From Lagopus muta (lineage: Eukaryota > Chordata > Aves > Galliformes > Phasianidae): DNA of 64,000 bases. Below the pieces are notes generated by a model. That model had not been told where the DNA came from and did no database searches. It saw nothing but the letters and a program-made list of their open reading frames with translations. Positions 14,574 to 26,700 of this stretch are shown in pieces; the first letter of the stretch is position 1, and every line of letters starts with the position of its first letter. The stretch spans positions 14,101,001-14,165,000 of the forward strand of contig NC_064437.1 in NCBI RefSeq assembly GCF_023343835.1, given 5' to 3'. The position numbers and the translations under genes were made by a program.

Positions 14574-16121
14574 ACAGTGTGAGTTTTAATTGTTCACTAA
14601 ACTACACTTCTTACAGCAACTGATCTTTCATATCTGTGCCTTACTGGCGAAAAGCAGCTGTAAAAGCAGTTTATAGAATGAATTATTGGAATCTCTCAGT
14701 ACCAATAACCGGATTGTCAGAACAGGAGGGGAAAGTTGGGGTTTTGTCCTGACTCAAATTAAATACTTACAATAGTACCAGAAAAGTTAGTGGAAGTTTT
14801 GTGCTCTGTTTCTCTCCTTTTGTGTGCTCTGTGTGTGGTTTTCACTTTGTGTAGCTCAGAACTGGGCGCAGAGCACACGTGTTGGGCCTGTCCCACAACT
14901 GGAGCGCTTGCGCTTCGTTCTTGTTGTATTGGCTTTACTGCTGTGAAGTCCATCAGCTCAGAGACGCTTTGTAAGACTAACACAACAGTTGGCTACCCTT
15001 GCTCTTAAATCTATTTTTACATGTGTTAATGAGGATCAGAGTGGTTAGTAGCAGTTTCAAGGATGATCACTGAGATGTGCTTGCAAGGAGTCACTCGGGC
15101 ATGAGAGAACCTGAGGCCCACGACTTGGTGCTGGGCACCACTGCTCCTGGAACACAGGGTGCTGGTGCCCCCATGCTTCACCCACTGTTGTCTTTGAGAG
15201 CAGTGAACTTTCATCCACGTACAAATGAAGAGACAGCAGGCCTCGTGGTGTGTGTTACGGAGAAAAAGAAAGGCAAAGTATTTTGGGCAGGCCTTCAGTT
15301 TCAGTATTTGAGGCATGGAGTTTCTGAAGAACCGAAGTAGTGGTTCTGCTGTTGGTGAGACTTAAAACTAGAGCAGAATAGAGCTACTATTCTTAAAGGT
15401 CTTTGGAAGTGTTTCTTTGTTATTACTGATAGCTTGAACAAATTTAACTTTGGGGTTTTTATATTAACCTATATTTCTCATGTAGTTTTAATTGGCTATA
15501 GTGACAGAAATCCTCCATGGCCATAAATTGGCATAGCACCATTGATTCTTTCTTCCTTCTCCATCCCCAAAGTATTGGTATCCACATGCAGCAGTGCTGC
15601 TCCGCTTTATGAAAGCAGCGTGCTATTCAAAAGCTCCCAGAGGAGCCACATTTCAGTGGAAGAGGAAGGCTACATGCTATGTGTACATAATTTGGAGAGT
15701 GAATCAGAACATTAACTTTGCTACATAATTATGGATAATTTTTAAGCTTCTGTTCAGTTTTCATTCTTTATCAGAAGAGAATGAAGTCAATATTGAGTAG
15801 GTTTTTGGTTCTGCTCTGGTTCCGTATTTAGGCCAGTGAAGTGCTTAATGCAGCTATTGGGCATGGAAACAGCTTGAGAGCTGTCGGTGCCTCAGGCTGC
15901 CAGCTGCTTGGCTAATTGGGCTGAGAACAGAGTGGGAACAGAGCTGAGACACCAGGTCAGATGCCTTCAGTATTGCTTCCTACCTGAAGAAAGTTGCTTA
16001 CTGGTTTAAAGTGGTATCCAGTGTCAGAGATACACCAGTGATGTTTGCTCTGGGGCGATGCCAGCATCACTGGCACTGACATGTGGAAGGAAGTTTAATC
16101 TACATCTTTTTATTTCATTGG

Positions 16122-16266
16122 CAGATGCTCTGTCCCTGGAGACTTTCAAGATGAGGGTGGATAAGGCCCTGGGCAACCTGATCGAGTTGTGGTGTGCCTG
16201 TTCATTGCTGGCGAGTTGGACTAGATGGTCTTCAGATGTCCCTTCTAACTCTAAGGATTCTATGAA
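16122..16266 (+). mobile_element. CR1 LINE 3'-end fragment in intron 1
   Basis: Starting near GATGCTCTGTCCCTGGAGAC, the sequence parallels the 3' end of the CR1 at 42.07-42.73 kb: CCCTGGAG..TTCAAG..GGCCCTGGGCAACCTGAT, then GTTGGACTAGATGGTCTTCAGATGTCCCTTC and a single ATTCTATG tail unit at about 16257-16264. Only the last 145 bases remain. This is the usual extreme 5' truncation of CR1. It is in the same orientation as HS2ST1. Confidence 0.85.
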
Positions 16267-19200
16267 GATTGCTGAGCTAAAGTTTTTTTCGAGACTGAGC
16301 CTTTCCTCTTATGACTGGGGGCTTTTCCACTAGGATGTGTGGCAGGCACGTGAGAGATACTGAAGAGAAATTATGTCTGTGGACACATGCAAAATGAAAG
16401 TAGACATAGAGGACAAAACATAATTTGTGGAAGTAGGGTGTAGGCTCTGAATTGTTCCTCCAGATACTTAATTAACTTCAGTTTGACAGTTATCAAGGCT
16501 CAAAATTTGTTCTTTATCAAACGCAGTAAGGGCTAAGATACAGGGAGGGAAATGAGTTTCTGGTTTTTGCAGATTTTCTTGTTGAAAAGTCAAGGAGGTT
16601 CTGGCGCTTTAGTGAGAAATGACTAGTTTAAAATATTTAGTTTTGCTAACCTTTAGTTTGTTAGGATCTGTGCTGCTCTATTTTATTCGTGAAGATTTCA
16701 TTTTGTATGCAGTTAACACTTGGAATTGCAGTAAATGGTAATAGGCTGTTTTTAAGACATTAATCTGTTTGAATGTGCAAGGAATTTAGGCAAATAACAG
16801 CTTCTGATACAGTAATTTGTTTCTGTTGTTATTTAAAACTGTTTAGCTTCATTTTCAGATGATTTTATTAGAATGTAGAGACTTACTGCATTTTCACAGG
16901 TGGTTTTCTTAGCTGAGACCCTAAGAGAGCAGGTCTAAGCAATCAAACTTTGTCTATCCATTTCTCTCTGTATTATTTTTGAACCAATAACTTTGAAACC
17001 TGTTGACAAGCTGCATTGACTTGAAACTGACTTGAAAGGGCAGAAATCTTGAAGATAAATCACTTTAGATTTTACCATAATTAGTGGTGGTGTACAGATT
17101 GAATGCCGCATCAGTTCTTCTGATGAAGAAGGTGTAACTTAGAACTGTATGTTATTTTCTGGTACCATCGGATTGGCAAACCAGCTTACAGTTGGCTGTG
17201 GTATGTTGTGTTTTCTGTTACAAGATGATGTTTCAAGATACACAAGTCATGAGAAGATGTTGCCAGTTACAGAAATGGGATAAGAGAATGTTGAAGGAGA
17301 TGTAAACTAATGGATGAGAAGACAAGCTTGTTCTGTTGTTTATATCAAAGCTGTTGCCACCAACTGAAGACTTTCTGCAAATAATTCACTGTCTGGTGAA
17401 CTACCAGCATAGCAGCCCTTTATTACACTGATTATGTGTACTGCTGCCTGTGTGCAAACTATCTATGAAATGGATGAAAGCTTGCATGTGGGACAACTGC
17501 AGATGATGGAACAGAGCTTTTCAACACGCTACAGAAATGATATTATTTCAGTGACCCTAAAGAGGCAGTAATAAAATAGCTCATCAAGATGAAACAGAAT
17601 GTTTTGTGCTTTGAAATTATCACGCATTTTATTACTATGAAAATCTGTGTCTTGGATTCAAAGTATCACTTGCTGAAATGCCATTTATCTTTTTTAATAA
17701 ATGTAGAAAACTAGTGTAAAACTTAGGGATGACGGTCTTAACCCAATTCAAGCATTTCACTCTTCATAACTTTGCCTGGCTGTTTTTCTTACAAAGTCAG
17801 TTTTAAATAGAACACAGTGAAAGCAATGAGACTGGAGTACGTCATTTTGCCCACTGGTTTTCTGATAGAAAATAAATGACCTAACCTGATTTTTTTATAA
17901 TTGATTTTGGTGGAACCAATCTAACCCTATGTAGACAAACTCTCAAAATCAAAGTTGAATTTGCATGGTTGTAATATAAGGAGATTTCTGGTAAACAAAA
18001 TATATTTAATAAATACGTAGGATCTTGTTCCTCCCTATCTTTTACAAGTTGTTAAAGCCTACATCGTGTTTTCTACCATACTTCTAAAACACTTAAGCAG
18101 TGTTCATTTTTCAACCATTTCAGGGTGATAGAAGAGCAAATAAGGAGTTAATGGACATTTGGTTAACTGCTTTAATTTCTCTAACTCCTGATTAATATAG
18201 TTATCTCAAAGACTGTTCTGAGCTGTGTGTTAACATTTCTAGATCTCTTCCCACACCCTTGTTTACTGATGTAGATGAAATTTGTGCAATTTTAACAAGT
18301 AAACCATGTTAATGTTTAGAATGTAGCAAAAAAAAGCTTCCTGACTTCATAGGAAAAACTGCCATCACTTTTCATGACTGGAAAAAACCCCACCTGTTTT
18401 TACAAAATTTGCAGCTTTCTTCCTTCCATTAGTAATAATAGACTACAGTGAGATGGGGTCTTGGGATGGACTGCCAGATGTTTTCTGGGGTCTCATCTGC
18501 TTCTGACTGCCTCTAGCCTCCATTGCCCCTTTGGCAGTTTATACCCTGTGTTTCATCTCCACTATTGGTTTTATCAAACAGACAATTTCTGTTCTTCACC
18601 ATAAAAATTAGTTTTCTTGCTAGTTGGATGTTTAAAGCAGTTCACTTATCACACTAACTCTTGAGTTGCGATTTCAAATATTTCAATAGAGCAATACTTA
18701 TCATCATGTCGATTTCTTGCATCTTTTGGCTTTCTATGTATAAAATGTATATAAAACTGCAAGTTCTCAGCACCCTGGAGCCTTATTGGCACTGCAGTTC
18801 TGTGCAGTTATCTAGCTGAGATTCTCTGGAATAGAAAACAGAAATAAAATGTTTCATTTCCACCTTTCTAGGTGGCAAATACATCCACACAGCCCTTGGG
18901 CATCCATGCAACACAGTATGCCTCCCTTCCAAACCTCTAACAGTGGCATGGAGAGGAGCTGCTGTTTCTTGTGGTAGCCATCTCTAGTGAGATGAAAGCC
19001 TGGTCTATTGCCTCATCTTTCCAAAACTGGAGGTTTGCCAGCAGTGATGGGAGAGGTAACAAATGAGAAAGGAAGGAGTAAAAACTGTGACTAGTGTAGT
19101 GGGGAGCAACAGATGTCACATAGAAAATTGAGAGATGCTCAATAAGCATTTTCTACAAACATTTTCATACCGATGTGACTTAGTTATGGGGTGTGAGAGA

Positions 19201-20476
19201 CGAGCATATGAAGAGGTTTAAGCTTTGAAGCATTTCAGACAGATGGAAGTTTGTGGTTGAAGACAACTTATGTGGAATTATAGGGTAGTGGTGTTCACAG
19301 CTTAAAGATTCTGTTTTAAAGTGATTTCATGTTGTAATTAAAGAGTCATGGTGAAAGAAAACACAAGGAGCTGAGTTATGGAAAGCAAGGGAAGTAAAGT
19401 CTGGTAGCTGCTGCTGCAAAGTATGTCATCCAGAAGAGCTGCACCATGGATATGAATATAATACAGGGGATTATATGTTACTTTTGTGATATGGACCTCA
19501 GACTGCACTGCTGGCCTACACAGATTTTCTTGAATGCATTATTAAAAGCAATATTACAATAAGTGAATCAGAGAAGTTGCTTTGATATCTGTATTACAAA
19601 GCATATTACAGAGTATGCTTATCTAGGACAGAACAAAGCTGTGTCTGAATCAGCACAAAGTATTTAATATTCAGCAGCAGGAAAAAAAAGATCTAATAGC
19701 CTTTTTTTTTTTTAATACAAATAGATTTTTAGCACTTGAAGCAGAGTTCAGTTGTTCAGTGTCATCCTTTATATAAAAGGTTAATTTGTAATGCACTCAC
19801 CTTGCCATAGCTTGCTTTTTCCACGTTTCTTTCTTGTCCACTATTTGGTGTATTTCAGTACTGACATCACTTTTCTCTTTGATGTTAACTGTTTCATAAG
19901 CATCTGTGAACTTGACATCAGTAAAGGCAGTGGAAATTTGGAAAACAGTTTATTGTAAGCTTTGCACTTGGGCCTCATGTTAATTAGACTATCAAAAAAC
20001 CTGGTTTCATCTGAATTCCAGCTCCTCTCTACAGTTAATTGACTAAATCTGTAGTGCTAGTATTCTACTCGTTTTGTAAAATTCATCCAGGTTGCTTGAG
20101 TTATTCCTTTTGTTATAGTTTTTAAATAGTGGATAGAAATTATTTGAGATACTTTGGGGATGGAACCATTTTGGTAGCACATATCAGACATTTTTCCTTA
20201 AAGGTGTTGGCTTTCGGAAGCTTTTAAATGAGTCATAGAATATGGGATGCATTCCCTAGGCATATTGTTTTCCAGTCTGTCAGACTATCTCACCTTTCAT
20301 CTTTTGTGTGTTTTATAGATTTCTCACATCAAATGCGTCAGAAATACATATGACAGCACACGTTTGCTTTATTGCTGGGGCAGTGTCACTTTGCACAGTG
20401 CTGTTTGCCTTCTAAAGTTTGAACTTCAGAACTGTCAGTCTTTATATTGAAATTTTGCATTTGTCATCCTTAACAG

Positions 20477-20715
20477 AAAGGGCTATTGCAAGACATGAAG
20501 TCAGAGAGATAGAACAGCGTCATACAGCAGATGGCCCCCGACAGGATGTGACACTGGATGAAGAAGATGATGTGGTGATTATTTACAATAGAGTACCTAA
20601 GACTGCCAGCACATCCTTCACAAATATTGCCTATGATCTTTGTGCAAAGAACAGATACCATGTTCTACATATCAATACAACCAAAAATAACCCTGTCATG
20701 TCTCTGCAAGATCAG
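20477..20715 (+). CDS. HS2ST1: HS2ST1 exon 2 (residues 42-121)
   Basis: The exon starts after an AG at 20475-20476 and opens with the last two bases of the Glu42 codon, so intron 1 is phase 1. It ends at Gln121 before a GTAAGC donor, phase 0. It encodes the end of the stem (ERAIARHEVRE, an acidic and basic helical stretch) and the start of the sulfotransferase fold. RVPKTASTSF at residues 80-89 is the 5'-phosphosulfate-binding loop with Arg80 and Lys83. INTT at 107-110 carries the N-glycosylation sequon at Asn108. Length is 239 nt. The open frame continues past the donor to a stop at 20847, but that part has no family similarity and is intron. Confidence 0.97.
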
Positions 20716-23700
20716 GTAAGCAGCTGCATTTGGGATGGTTCTATTAAGCAGGTGGAACGCATGGAAAACATTTTTAGCTATTGTAATCAAAGAAGATCTG
20801 ATGGAATCAACTTTGATATCACGTTTTCCAATATAAATGGAGCTTAACATGTTTATTTTTATTTTTTGTAGAGAAGAATTAAATAATAGGTTTAGTATTT
20901 GCTGTGCTGCTGGAGGTGGTAAGTACCTGTTTATAGGAGAAAAGCTAAGCTAAAAACAGGCATAGTTATGGAAATCTTGACCTTTGTTTTTATAGCTGTG
21001 TGTACTGCATTACTGCATTGTCTGCCTTTTGGCTCTTTAATAATATTTGCCTGTCATCTCCATCTGCAATGCATGCAGTCTTAAGTGCTCTCTTCTGCAT
21101 AGTGTGGGTGCTGTGCTGTGCTGTCAGGGCTGCACTGCTTCTTTGATCAGGTCTGGTCAGGTCTCGCAGGTGACAAAACGCAGGTGGGAAGATGTGGCTG
21201 TGAAGAGACACTGTAAATGGGTCACTTCATACTTGCTTTGAGCTCTAAACTAAACTTGTGGCAATCTCAGGTTGAAATTGATCATGGCTTCTGTTGCATC
21301 GTATGATAAGTATTTAAAAAGATGATGGTGGAGGGGATGAATGCTGCATTTTTCTTATACATAGGGTGGGGATTTAGGCTTTTTGTTTTTAAGTTTTAAA
21401 ATATTTCTTTGCTCATGCTGACTGCACATGCAGGGAAACTAAGCCAAAGGTCTGAAACATCACTGTCCTTGTCCCTGACCATAAAGCAAATGTTGCCAAA
21501 CTCTCAATATGTGCTGACCATCGTGTGCCCATTGCTTTAAGTTGATATGCAGCAGCAGCGGGAGCTGTTCTGCATTGCAGCATGTCAGCACTGAGGCTTC
21601 CAGCTCCTTTAAGTGCCTGCCTACAGGCAGGAGTACTTGGAACAGCTGCTGTAGTCTGGAGGAGGGGGAAACAGATGGCAATGGGCCCTCCACTCTCTGT
21701 TCTATATGGGAGAGAAAGAGTGAAGTCGGGATATGAGCATGGGGCCACAGGCTGTAGTTGAGGTGGGAATGGGCACCTGTTTTGTGGTGGTGGGATTGTA
21801 TCACTGTTGGGTTCTTGCTGTTGTGAATTTTTTTTCCTGAAGTATGCAGGTGATATTGTGATTAAATCAGGCAGTCATCATGCTCACTGTGTGGAGCAAG
21901 TGCTTAAGACCTGTGCCCCAAGAGCAGAGTTAACATACCATGTTCATCAGTACCACCTGGTTGAGTCATTAGGTGCATCACGAGTAGTGATGTGGACACA
22001 GCATAGAGGCAGAATCATTTTTACTGGTGATACTGTTAGTTAAAACAACTATCTCCCAGAGCAAGATGAAGACTATTTTAGGCTGACGTAAATAAATTAG
22101 TAAAATAGTAAACCTTCTGGTATATGCTATTTCTGCACTGCTTCTTCCAAACTATTCTAGTTCTGTTACAGATTTTAAGTTCTCTGCCCATATGTGGAAC
22201 CTTTACTTCTTGAATGCAATCTGGGAAAGATGACTACTTAAAATTCACTCCAAATATAAACTGTATCTGTTTTGTGGTAATCTCACAAAAGTCCCTAACA
22301 CATCCATTTTAGTTTCAGATGGAACTTTTCTCAACAGTGCTCCTTTCTTGCAGCTTGTCTGAAAGCAGGATTGGGGATCTGCCCCTCTTTTCATAGGTTG
22401 GGCTTTTCCTTTCCAGCAAGCTCAGCACCATATTTGCATTTCTGACCTGTGTTCAATAAAGTGAAGTAATTTGATTTTTTGCTTGTATGTTTCAGTACTG
22501 ATACCTTTTTTCCATACAAGTGTGCCTTTGTTATGGCTAACTGGATGTCATACCAGTCGCACAAAGTTCTGCTTCTTTGTTATATGGTAAAATTGTCATC
22601 TAATAGATTTAAAACTAAATTACTTTTCTATCTTGCAGCATCTATTCTTGATATATCATCAGAAGAAGGGAGCATGGGGACACATTTTTTTGGTGCTGTT
22701 GTTGTGAACGTACAAAAAACATGGTGGAATTGTCCCACTTTTCGTTACTTTAATGTGCTACTTGTAGTTCTTCAGTATTTTATCTCATGCAGTTTCTCCC
22801 CATTTTTCTCAATAGGGCAAGCTGGAAACACACAATCTTACTTCCTGACGTGTTCTAAAGTGGTGGCCTCTCAGAAGATAGCACATTTGTACTGACTTTA
22901 GTAATACGTATTTCCTTTGCTGGTACAGGTTTCAATGACTGTCAGAAGTGGAACAGAAAGGCAGTCTGTTAGAGATGGAAATATTGTGCTGTGAAATATT
23001 GGGTGCTGAGCATTTAAGAATGGGCTGGTGCACACCAGTGACCACTGCTGCACACTGCCAGGTGTATTTTTCCTTCTTAGGAAGAGCTGTTTGTGTCAGA
23101 CAGGTATTCCAGCTTTTTACCATGGCTGGGCTGGTCATTTCCCATCTTTTCAGCATCTCATAGAATTACTTCTCAGCTGCCCTTGCCTTGATCTTGTCAT
23201 TTTTCATGGCATTCAGCCAAAGCTGTGCTGCTGGCGTCTCTTCAGTGCTCCTGACCCTCTACTTCAGAGGTAACTGCGAGTTGTTAGCTTGGAGAGCTAA
23301 GATACCAGTGCCTTCCCAGAAGGATTCCAACTCAGGAATCCCATTGTGCCTGGTCTTGAAATCTAAATCAGGTTTCTTGTGCTGAAGACACTGCTTGCAG
23401 TCTTCCTTGAAAACTTTTTCTGCTCAGAATTCTGTGGGGGGGAAGTTCTCACATGTCCTTAGCAGTCTTGTGATGTTTATCATCCCAACTATTTGTATAT
23501 TAAGTCAGTTATTTTGCTATTGACAAGTCTATAATGAGATGGAGTGAAAAGCTGGGGAATTTTCAGTATCCAAAGATCCACTTGGTACCAGGCCATAGGT
23601 AAGGTGTTCAGAATGGGTGCGTGTGTCAGCCCGTAGATATGATTAACTGATGGAAACTGGGGGACAGGGTGATGGTTCACAACACCACTTTGGAATGCAT

Positions 23701-26700
23701 GCACAGATTTCGCTTGGCTTTTTGCTCAGACCAAGTATACTGGTTTTTTTTGTGTTTTTTTTTCTTCTTTCTCACTGGGACTTGCTTTAAATTCTTATCG
23801 TCCTAGAAACTGAATGCATTTAACTTACCTTTCAGGACATCTTACGCCCCCAGAGTACTTTTGATCTGGCTTTTTAATTCAGTGAAGCTCAGCCGATTTC
23901 TCACTTACGGAAAGCTGTGAAGCAACTTTGTAGCTGATTATATAAAAGCCCCATGAAGCAGCTTCACAGGAATTCCATTCTCATCTATCTGAACTTTAAA
24001 GTAACCTCCAGTTCTATTCACTTGGGTTCAGTCTCTTGAAAGCTGCAGTACCTGCTGAGCCCTGAAAAGAAAAATAAAATTTATCATATTTAACAGCAAG
24101 AGTCAGCAAGCTGTATTTATCTCTGCCCTAAAAATGTGTGAATCTAGACTCGTTAGAATCATCATAGACTTGTTAGGCTGTGGCCTGGAACAGTTCTGAC
24201 TTCTGGAAGGCTGCAAACTATGGGAAAGAAGGGAAAAAGCATCTCTTGCCTGCAGGCCAGGTATAGGTGTTGAAAACTTGCATTCTCAGGGGCGCACTGC
24301 GTGTTGCTTGTCTGTTTCTTAAGGCAGATGTAAATGTCACATAAAACCTTCCTAGCCTTACTGTTAGCTGTGCTGGCATTAGTGCTAAAGCTAATAAAAG
24401 GCTAGAACATCCGCTCAGGTCTCTTGTTGCACTACAGAAATTGTAATTTCTTCTGCAATAACCCTGCTCTGTGATCATAAAAAAATATTTCCTTAGCAAA
24501 GACATTCAAAGGCAAATATGTTTTGTTTTTTAAAGAAGGATTACTGGCACGTATAAGGTAAGATACCAGATGGTAGACCGGAGATCGAAGACACAAGTGA
24601 CCCTTGGGAATTTGTAGTTAACATTTTTCTGTGTCTGGTACGAACTGAAATCTAGCTGGTACATCAGAAAACTTGTTCATGGAAGCATAATTAAAATGAC
24701 TGCTTTTATTTGCATGCCAAATTATACAAAATACATAATATAACTGATTATCTTGCAGAATTGTAGTGACTAACTGATATTTTAGGTACTGGGAGGGATG
24801 ATAATATGTACTTTCCATTGAAGAAACTTCTTGAGGCTCTCCATTAAAAATACCTTGTCTTTAATCTTAGAAAGGTGTCATCAATGAAAGTGGGGTTTGT
24901 TTCACTAGTAGCATAGGTAGTTCAGCTGAATTCAAACTGGCATAGCTGTATTATCATACGTGCTGCAGACAAAACAAGGCTGCAAGCCAGCGCAGTTTAT
25001 GAAACACCATTGTATAATGTTGTGCAGTGTTTTTTAGATAGATTTCAGTTTTTCATGTGCAATGTGTGGTTTAAATTGTGAAATGCCACAGACTGTGAAA
25101 CTTGTGCACTGAAAATTAGTGCTATGTGTTATTAAAAACTGATATCCACTTGTTTTACCTGAGTCCAAGAGTCAGTGTGTGAGGAAACAAGTAAATGGTT
25201 ATCAACCATGTGAAGTCCTTGATAGAAATTTTTGCACTTGTGAGGAACAGTAACAGGCCAGTCCTAGCTTTTGAAATCTTCATTGGTTTGTGTGTGTTTC
25301 ATGTTTTTGTGATGCTCTGAATCCACATAGGTCTCTCCAAAAGTAATGCCCCCTATTTATTTCCATGGAAACAAGAATAGATGTGAAAAGCACAATAACA
25401 CTATTTGATAGAGCAAACTATGGTCTGTAAAACACGATTATCACAGATACCACCATTAGCTGTGCAGTTTCATGAGCAATGAACAAGAGCCTGCATGCTG
25501 TGCTCGTAAAAATGAGCATCAGTGGAGGTGACCTGCTGTCACCACTGCTGGAATGCACCACCCACTGCCTCACTGTGCTCACATCCACTGTTTGGTCTCC
25601 ATCAATGTTCAGCAAGTGGTGATGAATGTCAGTGGGTGCTTTTTTTTCCTCGTGGACAAATTCAGTGACACACCTTTGCTTCACCTCCATGTCAGACACC
25701 ATTCTGTCAGGCTGCCCCTCTGCTGCCATCTGTCACACTACAACAAACTATAATGGGGTACTGGTGGGAAGTCTTGACCTCTACTGCTGTGCCACCAACA
25801 TCCACCTCATCCACCAACATTGTGGGCCAGCATAATAAAACAGGAAGCATTACTTCTGGAGAAGCTCTCACCGTACAGAGGATGTTAATGTGTTGTTTTG
25901 AGCTCTCAAACTTCTGTCTTATGACTTTGTCTTTTGACCTCAGTATCCTTATCCTAATTTGTGCACTGTATAACAGAGAAGATACTGTAGATATATGGGG
26001 GATCAAAGATCTGTCTTCTAATTCTCACCTTCAGAAATGGTGTAGCATCATCACACAGATCGGGCAGTACAACTTTACCTTTTTTATTATCCAATTCACT
26101 AGTTTTAAATTAATTTTCAGAGCTAAATGCTTTAATGCTAAAATATTCTGCTCACTTGATAAAGGCAAGCTGTATCAGGATTTGTATGTCCCACTTAGTC
26201 ATATTTTTTGCTTTGGGATGTATTTCTTATTTTGGGTGTTTTTACCTTTGTAATGTAAAGCTGCTTCTGTTTTTTATTACGTTTACTGGTACTGGCTCTA
26301 TCAGCCTTTGTTTAGGGGCTAATTTGTACTGTAACATGGAAGTTTCACTGAGAAACAAAGCTTGAAGTAACTATTCAAGGTGATAAACTGTAGATCTAAT
26401 TTGCTCTTTATAAATCTACAGAATTTCTGGATTACTCATGAATTGCATTTGGGAGGGGAAGCAAATAAACCATCAGATTTGTTTCACGTGTCCCAGTAAA
26501 ATTGGTCTAAGAAAATGTTTGTAAATGTGGGATGCTGTTACTTGAGGAAATGAATACAGGCCAGATGATTCCATCAAATCTGTACTTGCATTTATGCTTA
26601 CAGTCAACAGAATTCTGCATTCCTCTCAAATTACAAATAAGAGAGACTGACAAAAAATTGTAGGCATTGTTAATGTTGTTATAGCATTTATTGAATTGCT

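Larger units (their letters stand above)
1..20476 (+). other. HS2ST1: HS2ST1 intron 1, 3' portion
   Basis: No exon of a known protein is seen on either strand before 20477. The stretch is AT-rich, with short accidental open frames only. It holds a CR1 fragment near 16.12-16.27 kb, long mononucleotide tracts (12877-12906 T, 13977-13996 A, 5927-5942 T), a GTT/T-rich zone at 14295-14573, and a CTCF-like site at 7508. The intron ends at the AG at 20475-20476. Its 5' end and HS2ST1 exon 1 are outside the window. Confidence 0.85.

Noticed and set aside
20524..20537. 12/14 CTCF-like match inside exon 2
   Set aside because: The sequence is fixed by the protein code, and about a dozen such matches are expected by chance.
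20716..20847. Exon 2 frame running 43 codons into intron 2 as a possible alternative C-terminus
   Set aside because: The donor is near consensus, the added residues resemble no HS2ST1 form, and the protein would lack the catalytic histidines.
22479..22895. 138-codon open frame in intron 2
   Set aside because: Composition is typical of T-rich intron, with no domain or splice context.
23913..23972. Inverted repeat CTGTGAAGC / GCTTCACAG
   Set aside because: A nine-base stem with a loop of about 40 bases is expected by chance in 64 kb.
25753..26253. 166-codon plus-strand open frame in intron 2
   Set aside because: It begins inside the mariner remnant on the wrong strand and continues into AT-rich intron; the hydrophobic residues reflect T-rich codons.
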